A stretch of DNA of 64,000 bases from NCBI RefSeq assembly GCF_023065955.2, contig NW_026622952.1, forward strand, positions 29,994,313 through 30,058,312, read 5' to 3'. This DNA comes from Ursus arctos. Its lineage: Eukaryota > Chordata > Mammalia > Carnivora > Ursidae. A model generated the notes under the pieces. The model did not search any database, was not told where the DNA came from, and saw only the letters and a list, made by a program, of their open reading frames with translations. Made by a program: the position numbers and the translations under genes. Position 1 is the first letter of the stretch, and the number at the start of each line of letters is the position of its first letter. Below, piece after piece: positions 12,101 to 23,971 of the stretch.

Positions 12101-13170
12101 TATTTTGTATGCCGTATCTTTCTCTTTTTTTCCCCCAGTCTATTTGTATCTTGGTCTACAGTGTGTCTGCTATGGACAGCAAAGAGTTTGATCATTTTTT
12201 AAAATACATTCTACAAATCTCTTTATTTTAACACAGTGTTTAATTCATTTACATGTAATATAACTGCCAATAAAATAGCATTAACATCTTCCATTCTACC
12301 GTTTGCCTGCTATGTCGTGTCTTTTTATTCTTTTGAGTTAAATATTTTCCATTGTACTGTTTTAATCCCCCTCTTAGTTCTTTATTAAAAAGCCTGAGTT
12401 ATTTTCTTAGTAGTTGCCCTGTGGGTTACAATTAAAATCTTAATTTATAGTCATCTAGTTCAGATTAACATTAGATAATAATATGGATCTCCACTCCATA
12501 TTGTTCCATTCCCCCCCTTATAATACTATAATTACAAAAATTGCATCTTTATACATTATATGCCCACAAATACAGTTTAATAATTACTGTTTTCTGTAAC
12601 TATCTGAAATCTGATAAGAAAAAAAAAGTATTTGAATTTATCCTGCTTGGAGTTTGTGGATTTTTTAGATGGTTAGGTTAATGCATTTCTTCAAGTATGC
12701 AGAGTTTCAGGACATCATTTATTTGAATATTCTGTGTCCATTTCTTTCCTCTATTTCTGGTACTGTCATTATGTGTATGTAGGTACAATTGATACTTCAC
12801 CACAGATCCGTGTCTCTGTCATTATTCTTCAATCTTTTTCATTCATTTTCTCATACATTTGCTACTGATTGCTTTCAACAAATAACTCTGGGAAAAAGCT
12901 CTTTGCAATGAGCAAGCTTCGAATCAGGACAAGTAAAGACAAACCTTTTGTGTGGATGTTCCCAGGAACTGTCAAATGATCACAGTGCTCTGCAGATGGG
13001 GCTTCTGGGTAGCTCCAAACAATGCTTCGCCCCTCTCCCTCATACCTCCATTGGCTACTAGGCTGCTGGTTTTCATGTAATTACAGGGATGTTGATTTTT
13101 GAGGCTACCTTTGAGCTGGTATATGGGAATAGGGCAAATTATAAGACTACAATGTTAATTGTTCGTTTTT

Positions 13171-13237
13171 TGTTTTTTTATTTTTTATTGTTTTTGTTGT
13201 TGTTGTGTTGTTTTGTTTTGTTTTGTTTTGTTTTTTG
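13171..13237. repeat. T-rich (GTTTT)n tail repeat
   Basis: T-runs, GTT units and then GTTTT units form the expanded tail of the minus-strand SINE. Confidence 0.85.
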
Positions 13238-13397
13238 AGAGCAAGATTGGGGCTGGAGAGGTGATAGAGGGAGAGAGAGAATCTTAAGCAGGTGCCATGC
13301 CCAGCACAGAGTGGCTCCATCTCACAACCTTGAGATCACGACCTGAGCCGAAATCAAGAATTGGATGCTTAACCAACTGAGCCATCCACGTGTCCCC
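13171..13397 (-). mobile_element. CAN-SINE, older type
   Basis: A long T/GTTTT-rich tail at the left is followed by 'ctcacaaccttgagatcacg', 'acctgagccgaaatcaagaa' and 'cttaaccaactgagccatcc', the antisense tRNA-related head of an older CAN-SINE. No clean TSD is visible; a weak candidate is 'gttcgttttt' against 'gttcttttct'. The element lies inside the leader portion of the old L1. Confidence 0.88.
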
Positions 13398-13555
13398 AGC
13401 CGTTCTTTTCTCCTTCAACAAATATCCCTTGATTATTGAAAGACTTTGGTTAATTTTTAGAGTTGTGGTACAGTTGATTTTGACATTTTTTGTTGTGTTC
13501 TCATTGCTTTAAGGGAGGAGTGGATTTTTGGAAGTCCTTATTTTGCCATCCCTGG

Positions 13556-14424
13556 TGATATCACTGCACTGATCAATTTGAGCTTTATTTTTAATGAGTT
13601 AGTGGTTGGCATGTAAATCTTGTAATACTTAAGAGTCATCATTAACAATTCAACTTTCAGCTTCTGATTAAATTTTAAAGTGCTAGGTAATGTAATTTTG
13701 GTTATTGAAAAGTTAAAGCAGCATTTCCTATGAAATCTTTAATGAGAAAGAACAATTCTACTAACAACTACAAAATTAACTCCTTTTGTACATGTTATGA
13801 GATCACTGTTTTTTGAAGTCATTATAACTCTTTTCATCATTGAAACCAGCGGTAACAATGGTTTTTTACATATGTGGGAAATATTCACTTTATGCTATTG
13901 TATTTTAGTGAACAGAAGCCATGTAAACTTTCATTACTGGGTAAGGATTTTTAACATTGGTAATAACAAGCATGTTATGAGCATTGTTGTACTCAAATTG
14001 TTTTTCATAAAGATAGTCTGGGGATTAAAAATAAAAAGATTAAGGCAGTTTAGGTAATTTAATTTAAATGTATTTATGATGGTATTATATCAAACAGAAT
14101 GTTTACTCAGCACAGTGCTAAAGTTGTTTCTTGTTTCAGGGAAAGAATTCACTCACACTTAAGACCTATAATCCCAGATGCAGTAAAAAATAGAGGGAAA
14201 GAGGACTCAGAAAAGACCTTAACAGCTTGTATACGATGTAGGGACCAGAAGTGAATTTGGCTAGCCACAATGCTTCATTTTCTCAGAAGTTTTATGCTTT
14301 CTTATACATATTGCTTCATCTCAGGAGTGAAAACAAGAGACATCATCAGCTTAAGGAACTTTCCAATTTTATAACTACCTTACATTAGAAGAGCAAAAGG
14401 GTGAGAGGTTGTGGAGGTTATATA
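13556..14424. other. Unassigned AT-rich sequence
   Basis: No repeat or exon is recognised. An 86-codon frame at 13797-14057 is without a domain. It could be single-copy intergenic or intronic DNA. Confidence 0.4.
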
Positions 14425-14580
14425 TTGAAACATGCACTGGACTGAGTCAGAAAATCAAGATTTTCTTGTAGGTCTCCCATAATTACCTATGGGATTATAG
14501 AGTAGGGGGAAATACTTGTTTTTGAGAATTGGAAATCTCAGCTCTCCAAATTGGATAGCAATAATAAAATGGCTAACATG
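14425..14580 (+). mobile_element. Probable MIR SINE fragment
   Basis: Weak but ordered MIR landmarks: 'gcactggactgagtcagaa', 'gtaggtctcccat', 'aatctcagctctcc' and 'ggatagcaataataaaatgg'. Divergence is high. Confidence 0.35.
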
Positions 14581-15769
14581 TAAATAAAATGAGAGTATAT
14601 AAGAAAGTTTGAATATTTTATGCCATTATAAATGGTATAAGGGAACTGATCTCACATTATCACAATTAACGTTGTCTCAGGGAAGCTTCTGTCTAGTAAC
14701 TGTGTGTTTGGTTTTATTTGCTCACTCCTCCCAGCCATCAGATGATTATGTATTTCAATTTGTACACACAGGAAATTGCCATTACAGAAGGATTTAGCAC
14801 ATGAAATTGCATGTCTTCATATGTCTTAGAGTATATTGTCACACAAAGCTCAGCTTAGAAGGTCTCTTCTGTGCAGGACAGTGCCTGTAGAATATTTTGG
14901 ATACTGCTGGGGTAATTGGACTCTTCCTGAGAGTATTCAGGTGATAGTTGTTCACTACAAAGAAAACACTCATTCTCAGTGTCATCTGCTGCCCCGTGTT
15001 GGGCTTGGTGGGAAGGGACGATGTTATGGAAGACGGCAATAACTTAACTTGATACCTGCTGTTAGGGACTTGACAGCTGAATGGATTATTTTTCTCTGTG
15101 GGTGACTGTTAACCTGTTACCAGCCAGCCTGATTCTCACTGAACCTGGTGCCCTGTTAATGGAAAGCCACAGGAAGCGGACAGGTGTGTCCCAGGCCATG
15201 CTAGGCTGCTACTACAGTCCATCACCTCTGAGTTCTTGTTAGAGGTTTTCCTTTTGTGCCTTTTGAATGAGCAAAATTGGACCTGTTTGGAATTTAACTA
15301 TAGAGAAATATTTCAGCATGTGGAATTGAAAGGGTAGACCAAAGAAGTTCTCTGTTGAACTTCAAAAGATTAATTTATAGAAAATTCAAATAATCTCAAA
15401 TAATTGAGAGAAATTTCTGAAAGTTTGAAGATGGGGTATTTGATTAAAAATGCATTTGTTTCATTTCTAAAATTATTTTTTGAAGAAAAAAACTTTTCAA
15501 GTTTTAAATACAGTTAAAATTACAAACTTAAAATTGGTTTAAAATTCTATTACTTAAAGAGCTACATAAATTAGGTCTTAAATTCATTAAATTCATTGTT
15601 TACCTTTAGGGAAAGTCTCCTAAAACTAACATAAATGAGTTTGTTTTGCTTTTCAAAAACTTTCAGTGTTATCTTCTATATGCTTTCACTGTTAAATTTG
15701 AATTCCTCCTTTTGTTAGGTTTGTTTCCTCTATTTCTATCTCTCTGTCTCTCTCTGCTTCCGCTCAGTC
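14581..15769. other. Unassigned sequence, no gene seen
   Basis: No repeat family is assigned. Two opposite-strand frames overlap at 14836-15042; neither has a domain, and a GC-richer patch (15080-15240) probably accounts for them. Confidence 0.4.
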
Positions 15770-15960
15770 ATGTCTTCCATCTATGCCAGGCAGTGTGCTG
15801 GTAGCTGGGGATGCAATGGTGAACACCAGAACATGGTCCCCAATGCCATGGAACTTGTCAAAAGTAGAGAGCACAGACCTAATCAGATCTCTGATAAAAT
15901 GAGATATTTCAGCTGTGACCCTAATACCAGGTGTGGCTTCTCCAGGGGGAGAGAGGGGAG
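15770..15960. mobile_element. Ancient mammalian repeat, LINE2-like
   Basis: 'ctatgccaggcagtgtgct', 'gctggggatgcaatggtgaa' and 'catggtccccaatgccatgg' match the start of a common mammalian-wide repeat ('gccaggcactgtgctagg...'). The same family seems to recur at 37715-39060. Family name and strand are uncertain. Confidence 0.5.
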
Positions 15961-18162
15961 AGCTGTCAACATGAACTGCTGATTGTGAGGACTAACTCTG
16001 TCAATGAATGAGAAGACTAGTACCATAGCCAGACCCTCTTCACACCCAGCACTGATGCCCACTGTCATGGGCTGCCAGCTGCAGGAATTCAAGAGATACA
16101 CCTTTTCATGCTTTTTGTACCATGCTATCATAGGTACAAGTACAAACTTATACTACTCTTCGTGATTAGTAGATAGACATTCAGGTGCTCAAATCAGAAT
16201 TTTTCTTCCATGGTGGCATTGTGATAGATCATGAAAAGTTAATCTCCCTTATGATGTAAAACTATCCTTAACGCCCTATTACATTTATTTTATTGGGGTT
16301 TTTAATTTGAAGTACTATTAGAAGAAAAGAGGTGTACAATTTTCTTAAATTTTGTATGGGGTTTAATAATAGTTAAATGTCTTGAGTTTTCTTATTTTCA
16401 GAAGGAAGGCATAATTTTGATATTTCAACAGTGATTCCTCAGGTAGTTTACTGATTTATTATAATCCCATGGCATAGTCACTGCAATATGGTGATTTGTT
16501 TGCTATTTCAATATAAGAGAATCAAATGTTAGGTTTTTCTAGATTTAGCTGGATTCTATGTTATAGATTTAGAAAACTTTATTATACAAATGTACTTAAG
16601 TAGTCATTTACAAGGACATTTTCTTTCAGAAGCAGAAAAAACTCAATGTAAAACTGTTCAGATTGAGAAATGATCCGTGATAGGAAATGAGAGCAAGCTT
16701 TATTTGTGCTATGAATGGGAGCTCACATGCCTTCTCTTTGCCTAGAGCACTAATGAGAATTGGTAGCAAGGAATAAAAATGTTTCTGTATATTAACAGCT
16801 ATGTAAGTGATGTTCAGCTTATGTCTATTATCTCTGGCCTCTTATTGGCTACTCACATACTTTTAAAAAATTGCTGCTACCTTATTCATTAATACATCTG
16901 CAACACAGGGCATGATGGTTGATTCTCTTTGTATGATACATTGAGCAATGGTTTAGTAGTATAAGGTGAATGCTCAACCTTGAAAAGCGACTTGATTTTA
17001 TTGAATATCATCATCATAAAAGACATATTTCAAGAAACTTTCTTAATATTGAGAACCATCCTTGACAACTAAAGACATGGTGTTGCATGATTAAATCCTG
17101 TCCAAATGATTAAAACACAAGCACATAGAACCTACAAGAAAATTTTCAGACATTTTGGTGAGACTTATCTGATGGTACTTTGTAAAAATCAATTTAATAC
17201 CTTGGTTTTTCCTCCTATTTTAATTTTTTATTTTGTCTATATTTAATTTCAAGATATTTTTGTATTTTAGTCAGTTCCATTTTGGGTTATGCAACAAAAG
17301 TCTTCACATCCTTGGTGGAAAAGTTATAGTATAATGCAAACAATTTAATCCTTCACTTATAGGATGAATATTTTTTAAACAGATTGATTTCCGTCAGCTT
17401 TTGAAAATTTTCTGTCCTTTTGCTGTGACCATTATCTGTCTGTGGGTTGTACTTTTACTTAAAAATAATTGAACTTGACTCTCTATTGTAATGTCTGCTC
17501 TTCTTTACAATATGGGAAAAAAAACTAAAATATTTTGAGACTTTTCCTATTTAGTTTTATTTTTTCCATTGTAGATTATGGGAAGAATATCTTGGATTTC
17601 TCAGTGATATATTTTGTGAAAATGCCATACCAGATTAAATCAGACAGTTTAGCTCTGCTCCATTTATATGCATATTTTAAAATGTTTTTGTGATCACAGA
17701 AATGTTTTAGAAAAACTAATGAAACTGTAAACCTTTCCCTTAAAAAATACATGTGAGACAAACTCACAGAGTTTTGCATTTATAGAAGGATCACTGATTT
17801 GACAATTGTAAGGCATTGTATTGACTTTGCATTACCCATACACGTGCAGATAACTGGGCCATTTAAGAAGATATTAAAGATACACAAGGGCTTACTAAAT
17901 GTTGAACTAGGAAGAGTGTCTTACCCTGAACAGCTAGGGTTGTTAGGAAGCATGACATGGAGGTTGGTGACCTGGGGATAAGTTATTGAAGAAATGAGGA
18001 AGAGGACTGTACACAATGTAGTTAAGAGACGGAGAGAACATTAGGAAAAAAATCAATCTTAGACCAATTATGTTTTATAGAGGAAATATTATGGCAAGAT
18101 TGACACTACTCATTTCTGAGTTATTTTAGGGCGATTTCTGAATTCTATTTTGGATGAAATTT
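15961..18162. other. Unassigned sequence, no gene seen
   Basis: About 2.2 kb of AT-rich DNA with no repeat, exon or RNA gene that I can support. Frames of 60-82 codons carry no recognisable motif. Confidence 0.4.
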
Positions 18163-18177
18163 AGAAGTCCTCGATTG

Positions 18178-18314
18178 GTGATGGGTAGTAAGGAGGGCAT
18201 GTATTGCATGGTGCACTGGGTATTATACGCAAGTAATGAATCATGGAACTTTACATCAAAAACTAGGGATGTACTGTATGGTGACTAACATAATAAAAAA
18301 TGTTATTAAAAAAA
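18178..18314 (+). mobile_element. Very short 5'-truncated carnivore LINE-1
   Basis: 137 bp of L1 3' end ('gtgatgggtagtaaggaggg', 'gcatggtgcactgggtatta', 'gtatggtgactaacataata') with an A-rich tail. It is flanked by a 15-bp TSD, 'agaagtcctcgattg' (18163-18177) and 'agaagtccttgattg' (18315-18329), one mismatch. The left junction (TT/AGAA) fits L1 endonuclease preference. The same 3' end appears in antisense at 46804-47026 and at the end of 58794-59730. Confidence 0.92.
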
Positions 18315-18329
18315 AGAAGTCCTTGATTG

Positions 18330-18954
18330 AACAACTGAAATACCATATTTGCATGTAGAAATATTTGAATCTTATATTGGAAGTATATTTCTTAAAAGTG
18401 AAAACAATAGAGGAATTTCTTAATGGCTTACATAAAAGTCATTTCCTGAAAATCTAGCTGGATTTCTTTCTCTTGGTAACGGGAATTAGTATTTCTACTT
18501 CTATAGTTTCCAAGGTTCATGTCTTAGAACCCCATAGTAGCTTGTTCAATGGTAGTCTCTGGACCAATATAATCCAGATGTTAATTTTAAATCCCAAACT
18601 ATTAAGGGAATTGCTGTTTGAATGTTAAATGGTTCAGTTACTAGGAAAAGTCCTTCAAGATTTGGAAACTAATTATAATTTGTATTTCAAGGCTCTAGAG
18701 GAATATACCATGAGGGCACAAATTCATTTAGTTATTACATATCCTTTTTGGCCTTTCTGTTGTGCAAATCTATATTTAGATTTTATCACTTCCCTTTAAC
18801 AGCTTCCCTGATCAATCTGACAACTTAGATACACCACTGTAGGTGAGAAGATAGCTCTTGATCAGTTATAATCTTTAATTTGAAAGAATACTAAACAAAA
18901 CAGAAGAGAGGGAATAGATCTGTATATATTTTATATTCTAAATGCAATTTCAAC
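18330..18954. other. Unassigned AT-rich sequence
   Basis: No repeat or gene recognised in about 600 bp. Confidence 0.4.
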
Positions 18955-19640
18955 TCTTTTGGAATTTTCAAACAAAGAGGTAATGCCTACTATAACAAAA
19001 CCCTATCTACCCATCACCTTGCTTTAACAATTAATAATAGTTTGCTATATTTACCATATTTGGTACACTGATTTCTGTTTTTAAGTGTTATTCTCAGCCA
19101 CTTGAACATATACAGATGATTGAATAAAGCAATATACACTGCTCAGTGATTTAGCACACACTAAACCCTGTGTAATCACCACCAACGTTAAGACCTAGGA
19201 CATTGTTAGCACCCAGAAACCTTTGCTTCTTCCTCATAATTACACCCTCTCAGTCTCTTGAGTTTTATGGTAATCGTTTCCTTGCTTTTGTTTATAACTA
19301 AAGCATACATCCTTAACTGTTACAGTTTTGTCTATTTAACAAACTTTGTATAAATAGATACCATAAGCATTCTTTTGTGTCTGACATATTTACTTAATAG
19401 TGTTGAGAATATTCATCCATGTTATTGAGTCTAACACTTTCTCAAAAATTCTCACGGTTGTAGAGTACGAATGTACCACAATTTAATTATCCATTCCACT
19501 GATAACACTTTGAATAAGTTTTGCTTTTGAATATTAAAACAATTGCTGTATAAAAATCTTGTATATATCTAATTGCATTCATGCATATTAATTTCCCATT
19601 TCTGCTGTGTGGAATTGTAGGGTCATAAGATACACATAAA
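18955..19640 (-). mobile_element. Ancient LINE-1 3' fragment
   Basis: Antisense L1 3' UTR and ORF2 C-terminal landmarks in degraded form: 'ctatctacccatcaccttg', 'gtgtaatcaccaccaacg', 'ttcttttgtgtctgacatat' and 'atattcatccatgttattg', then 'gctgtgtggaattgtagggtc'. It is cut off 5' just before the SINE at 19689. All frames are broken. Confidence 0.65.
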
Positions 19641-19688
19641 CACATTTAGGAGATAATGTCAATTAGGACAAATTAAATCAAGTTTGTT

Positions 19689-19891
19689 GGGGCACCTGGG
19701 TGTTTCAGTCAGTTAACCCTCTTTGGCTCAGGTCATAATCCTGGGGTCCTGGGACTTAACCAGGCATTGGGCTCCCTGCTCAGTGGGGAGCCTGCTTCTC
19801 CCTCTCCCTCTGCCCACCCCTCCTCCCCAGCTCATGCTTGCTTGCACTCGTTCTCTCTCTCAAATAAATAAATATAATCTTTAAGAAAAAC
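19689..19891 (+). mobile_element. CAN-SINE, older (SINEC_c-like) type
   Basis: The head 'ggggcacctgggtgtttcag' is followed by 'ctccctgctcagtggggagc', a CT-rich block and the tail 'caaataaataaatataatc'. The TSD 'tcaagtttgtt' is at 19678-19688 and 19892-19902. The middle of the head is diverged ('gggacttaaccaggcattg'), which fits an older insertion. Confidence 0.94.
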
Positions 19892-19902
19892 TCAAGTTTG
19901 TT

Positions 19903-20596
19903 ATGTTAACATGTCATTTAAGACCTCTATATATGTATTGGTTTTCTTTTTGTGCGACAGAAATATGAAAAAAAAATTCTCTCAGCTTGGTTGCAGACAG
20001 GACTATTTCTCCTTTTATTTGTCCCATTCTTTGGTTTGGTTTGCTTTGGTTTGGTTTTCTCGATTTGTTGCCCTGCTTCTGATTTTTCTCAGGACTGAGT
20101 GCAGATGGATGGTCTCTGAAGATGACAGTGTGAGTGGGTATTATGTCCTCTCTGACTATGACACTCTGGGGTTTTAATTCTTGCACTAGGCCACACTTGG
20201 CCGTTAGCAATTAATTAAAAATTTTAGCTGAATACTTTTACCTGTTAATTGGCAGCCCTGGCTTCCTCCCATGCTCTACCACCATTGAAACAGAATTTGT
20301 CTTCTCTCTATTGGGGGCACTCAGTTCTAAACTTTCTACTCTAACCCTCTTTTTCTTTAATGAGTCTTCCCAAAGCTTTTCTCTCCACACCTCCTGTTTC
20401 TCTTTGTCTCTCTCTCACACACACACTTGATTTTTTTTAATGCTTTTGATTTTATGTGTCCTTTACTGTCTTTTTTTGTCTTATATTAAATTTATTATAA
20501 TTTACCTTATTTTAAACATTTATTTTGTAATGCACTTCCCAGTTTCTTAATATGAGTCATAGATTTTCTTCTTTATAGCTTTTTTCTTTTACAATT
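19903..20596. other. Unassigned sequence, no gene seen
   Basis: Two overlapping opposite-strand frames (19911-20177 plus, 19914-20210 minus) cover a TTTGG-rich patch and have no domain. A short CA run lies at about 20413. Confidence 0.4.
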
Positions 20597-20612
20597 AAAA
20601 TATTTAAGAGTA

Positions 20613-20806
20613 GGGGCGCCTGGGTGGCACAGCAGTTAAGCGTCTGCCTTCGGCTCAGGGCGTGATCCCGGTGTTATGGGATCGAGCCCCACATCAGGCT
20701 CCTCTGCTATGAGCCTGCTTCTTCCTCTCCCACTCCCCCTGCTTGTGTTCCCTCTCTTGCTAGCTGTCTCTCTCTCTGTCAAATAAATAAATAAAATCTT
20801 TAAAAA
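20613..20806 (+). mobile_element. CAN-SINE, young arctoid type
   Basis: A complete young element runs from 'ggggcgcctgggtggcacag' through 'gatcgagccccacatcaggc' and a CT block to 'aaataaataaataaaatctt' and an A-tail. The TSD 'aaaatatttaagagta' is at 20597-20612 and 20807-20822 (the A-run blurs the left edge). Confidence 0.96.
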
Positions 20807-20929
20807 AAAATATTTAAGAGTAAATTTTCCTTGTAAAGGAGGATTTCACTCTAATCCATTGGTTTCAATCCAAAGAGTACTTTGAACTATATGAACTTAA
20901 ATTCCATTTAAATTAAACATGTGAGTCAT

Positions 20930-22300
20930 CTTTTTGTTGCTTTCATTCATATCTATTTGAATCATAATACGAGAAACTGTGTATACATACATGATCGATT
21001 TTTTTTTTTTAGTTTCATGGATATGTAAATATATCATCAGCTTGAAGGATGCATCTATTAAAAGATTTTGCTGGTTGTATTATACAAATTCTTGATGATC
21101 TTACTTAGATTTCTTACTCTTGACTACATAATTTTGAAAACTTGCTATTGAGATCTCCCAGTATCATTTTTATTTACTCAATATATTTTAAAAATTCTAG
21201 TATTTTTTAGATTTTTGTTACTATTTGACACACAGGATTTTTGCTCAGTCTCTTTGATAAATGATGAATTTTGTCACTATATGCTACCTTTCTTGCTATA
21301 CTTTTATAATGAAGATTTTTAAGGTTGAATTTCCTTGGGCTATAACTCTTTGTGTCTACTTTGTTGAGTACTCTCCTGCTTAATGGTTTTAATACTAAAT
21401 CCCACCATGATAGATAACATTTCTACTCTTGATCTGTTATTTTTTTTCAAGATTTTTTATTTATTTATTTGACAGAGATGGAGACAGCCAGCGAGAGAGG
21501 GAACACAAGCAGGGGGAGTGGGAGAGGAAGAAGCAGGCTCCCGGCTGAGGAGCCTGATGTGGGGCTCGATCCCATAACACCGGGATCACGCCCTGAGCCG
21601 AAGGCAGACGCTTAATGACTAAGCCACCCAGGCGCCCCTTGATCTGTTATTTTTATATAGGCCTGAAGAAAACATTGTAGAATTTTTTAAATTAATGTTT
21701 CCAAGTGTGTTTCTTTGCAAAAAAAAAAATTAGAATGCAATAAGAGAGGCCATTTTCATGTAGTATAATAAGAGTTATATCTGATTTTTCTATCATGTTT
21801 GCTTAGTATTTATTGTATTTTGTTATTTCATTTTTCCTCATTTGTTTTTGCAGGTATACTTGAGTTGTCTTTGTGACTTGGAATTTCTTAAGCATCTTTC
21901 ATTCCACTAGAGATAAATTCTCTCTTACAGGAATTGTAACCACCCTCATATTTCTCTGTTATCTTACAAAATTCTCAAATTCTCTACTTCTTCTCTTTCT
22001 TCTCCCTAAATAAGACAGAACATACTGAATGCTTTTATATTGACTTACATCCTCAGTCTCCTCCAATGAGAGGAGGACATCTTAAATAAGACTTTTGTAA
22101 TCTCAAAGCCTACTTAAGCATCCAGCTTCCCCTGCAGTACAGCTCTTCACAAATCCTTATGTAATATTGAAGCTCTGCAGTGTCATCCTATACATACAAA
22201 CACGTTGCTGGCTTCGTGACTTACTCTTTAATTCTTCTCATTGTCTTGTATACTGTTGTATGGGTTCTGATTTGGTTGCTCGTTTAGAATTATTTTTGAA
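20930..22300 (-). mobile_element. Possible heavily decayed LINE-1 (endonuclease and upstream region)
   Basis: Scattered resemblance to antisense L1 endonuclease text: 'attgagatctcccagtatca', 'ctttgataaatgatgaattt', 'catttttcctcatttgttttt'. A young SINE (21446-21637) interrupts it. Resemblance is low enough that this may be unrelated AT-rich DNA. Confidence 0.3.
21446..21637 (-). mobile_element. CAN-SINE, young arctoid type
   Basis: Minus-strand element with 'gacagccagcgagagaggga', 'gaggagcctgatgtggggct' and the antisense head 'cacccaggcgcccc'. The TSD 'cttgatctgttatttt' is at about 21428-21445 and 21638-21654. It is close in sequence to the plus-strand copy at 20613-20806. Confidence 0.96.
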
Positions 22301-22683
22301 TGTTTTTCTTACATTTGGTACATAGATGAATATTTTTCAACATCATTGCATTTCCAAAAATATCCATTTTCACTCTGGTAACAATGATATTTTGACTTGA
22401 AACTAGTCACCTGTGGTCCTTATCACTCTGCATTCTGGAGAGACTACAATATTCTAACAACTAATTTACTATGTTGCAGATGCCATGCTTAGTTGGACTT
22501 GTTTGTCTCTTTAGTAGTTGAGTTGTTTTTTTCTTTTCTTTTTTCTTCTGATACCTTGTAAGATCCAGTTCATAAATCCCATCCTTTAAAATCCAGAAGT
22601 AAGCCTGTGTGTGTATTGAGCTTGAATGTCCTTGTCAGGTCTCTCTGTGTTCTTGCAGTGGTGTTCGAATTGTACCTGTCTCC
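22301..22683. other. Unassigned AT-rich sequence
   Basis: No repeat or exon is recognised immediately before the poly-T tract. Confidence 0.35.
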
Positions 22684-22689
22684 TCAAAC

Positions 22690-22710
22690 TTTTTTTTTTT
22701 TTTTTTTTTT
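22690..22710. repeat. Poly-T tract (21 T)
   Basis: An uninterrupted T-run, length-polymorphism prone. Confidence 0.9.
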
Positions 22711-22980
22711 AGATTCAGACATTCTCTGAGTGTTTTGCTTATTCTTGTCCATTAGGTTGCATCTATTTAGGTCTGTTAATTTTCTAGAACTTCTCATCGT
22801 TCTCTGGTTCCAGTAATGGGATTTATCAAGTGGCTGAAATCCTGTGAGAGGAGGGGCACAATAGTTTCTGCTCTCAATGATCACTGATCGGCTTGCCGGA
22901 TGGTTATCAGGCTGCCATCTAGACATCTGGTTGCAGTCTATGGTCTCTTCATGTGCAAGTGTTGGCACTTTCCCCAGTTA
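22690..22980 (-). pseudogene. Possible processed retrocopy (minus strand, poly-A tail)
   Basis: A pure 21-T tract (22690-22710) without a SINE or L1 body next to it looks like the poly-A tail of a minus-strand retrocopy. The adjacent sequence is GC-richer than its surroundings. A minus-strand frame of 94 codons starts at 22968 and reads into the tail (ending in a lysine run), so it lacks its own stop before the tail. The residues (for example 'MSRWQPDNHPASRSVIIESR') match nothing I know. No clear TSD was found. Alternatives are an unrecognised old repeat or a chance T-run. Confidence 0.25.
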
Positions 22981-23956
22981 GAGACAACAGTAAGTCCACC
23001 GGGGAATACTTTAGTGGTCAGATGAGGTCTCACTCAACAGGGAGAAAGGGAGGTGAGGGGCATAGCAGATCTCTCTACATATTCAATTTTATTTGAATCA
23101 TGGTTCCGTTAGGGGAAAAAATGTGATTTATATACAACTTTTTAGGCATCTGTTGAGTAAAATGAAATATATCTGTAATCTGCTTAGTACTTTATATTTA
23201 TCAATATATCATACTTTTATTACTTGGTAGGGACACTATTAAGTAAGAAGTTCATTCTCATTTCATGTTCTTAAATATTTACAGGATGCACTGCTTCCTT
23301 GGCCAATCTATGATTAAATGTGAAAGGGAATTGCCTAATACTAGCCACTTAATAGAATTTAGACCTATGGGCAAAGGAAATTGAAATACACCAAATTAAA
23401 TTACCAAAAGTCTCCTTTATTATTCTGGTACTGGAGAATTAAAATAAGATCTAAGCTTTTGTCTTTCTGTGTCATGGTGCCTTACATTTTAGTCTTTCGA
23501 TCTTAGTCTTTCTATACTATAAAGACTTATATTCTTGCATTATGCTATATACCCTTGTATATTGTGCAGTGAAGAACTTATTTACCACATAGTACAACCA
23601 AACACAGTGATGGATAAACAGTTGAAAAAAGATTTAATTAAATGGCTTTTTTTTTTTTTGCAGATTAAAAAAATAAGGTGCTTTTTTGTTTTGTTTTGTG
23701 TTAGACAAAAAAGATTGGATCTAACAATCTTATTCTACCTCTCTGTTTTGTGTAAAATAATTCTCAGGTTTCTTCTAGAAAAAAAAAATTTTAAAGCATA
23801 AAGTGATATTTGCAAATAATACATAAAATTTGTCTTAATATGCAAATTACAATTTGTATTATAAGACAAATTACATGTACATAATACAACATTTGGGAAA
23901 AATTAAGGGAGAAATGGAAAGTAGTGCTTGTATCTTTGAGAAAATAATTTTTTAAA
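22981..23956. other. Unassigned sequence, no gene seen
   Basis: No repeat family is recognised. An 88-codon frame (23535-23801) is built on T-runs and has no domain. Confidence 0.4.
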
Positions 23957-23971
23957 GAAAATCCTCTTTTA

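Larger units (their letters stand above)
8745..13555 (-). mobile_element. Long old LINE-1, interrupted by MER2 and a SINE
   Basis: Reading left to right the text is antisense L1: 3' UTR ('tgtgcaaccatcacc', 9150), ORF2 C-terminal region (9380-9900), reverse-transcriptase region (about 10100-11150), endonuclease region (about 11550-12230), the segment upstream of ORF2 (12240-13140) and leader-like text ending about 13555. All frames are broken by stops and indels, so it is dead. Two later insertions split it: a MER2-type DNA transposon (8792-9109) and an old CAN-SINE (13171-13397). ORF1 is not obvious by eye. Short open frames within this span are shadows of the L1. Confidence 0.88.

Noticed and set aside
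8745..13555. Possibility of an intact, active L1
   Set aside because: Stops and indels occur throughout ORF2 and two insertions split it; no frame exceeds about 100 codons.
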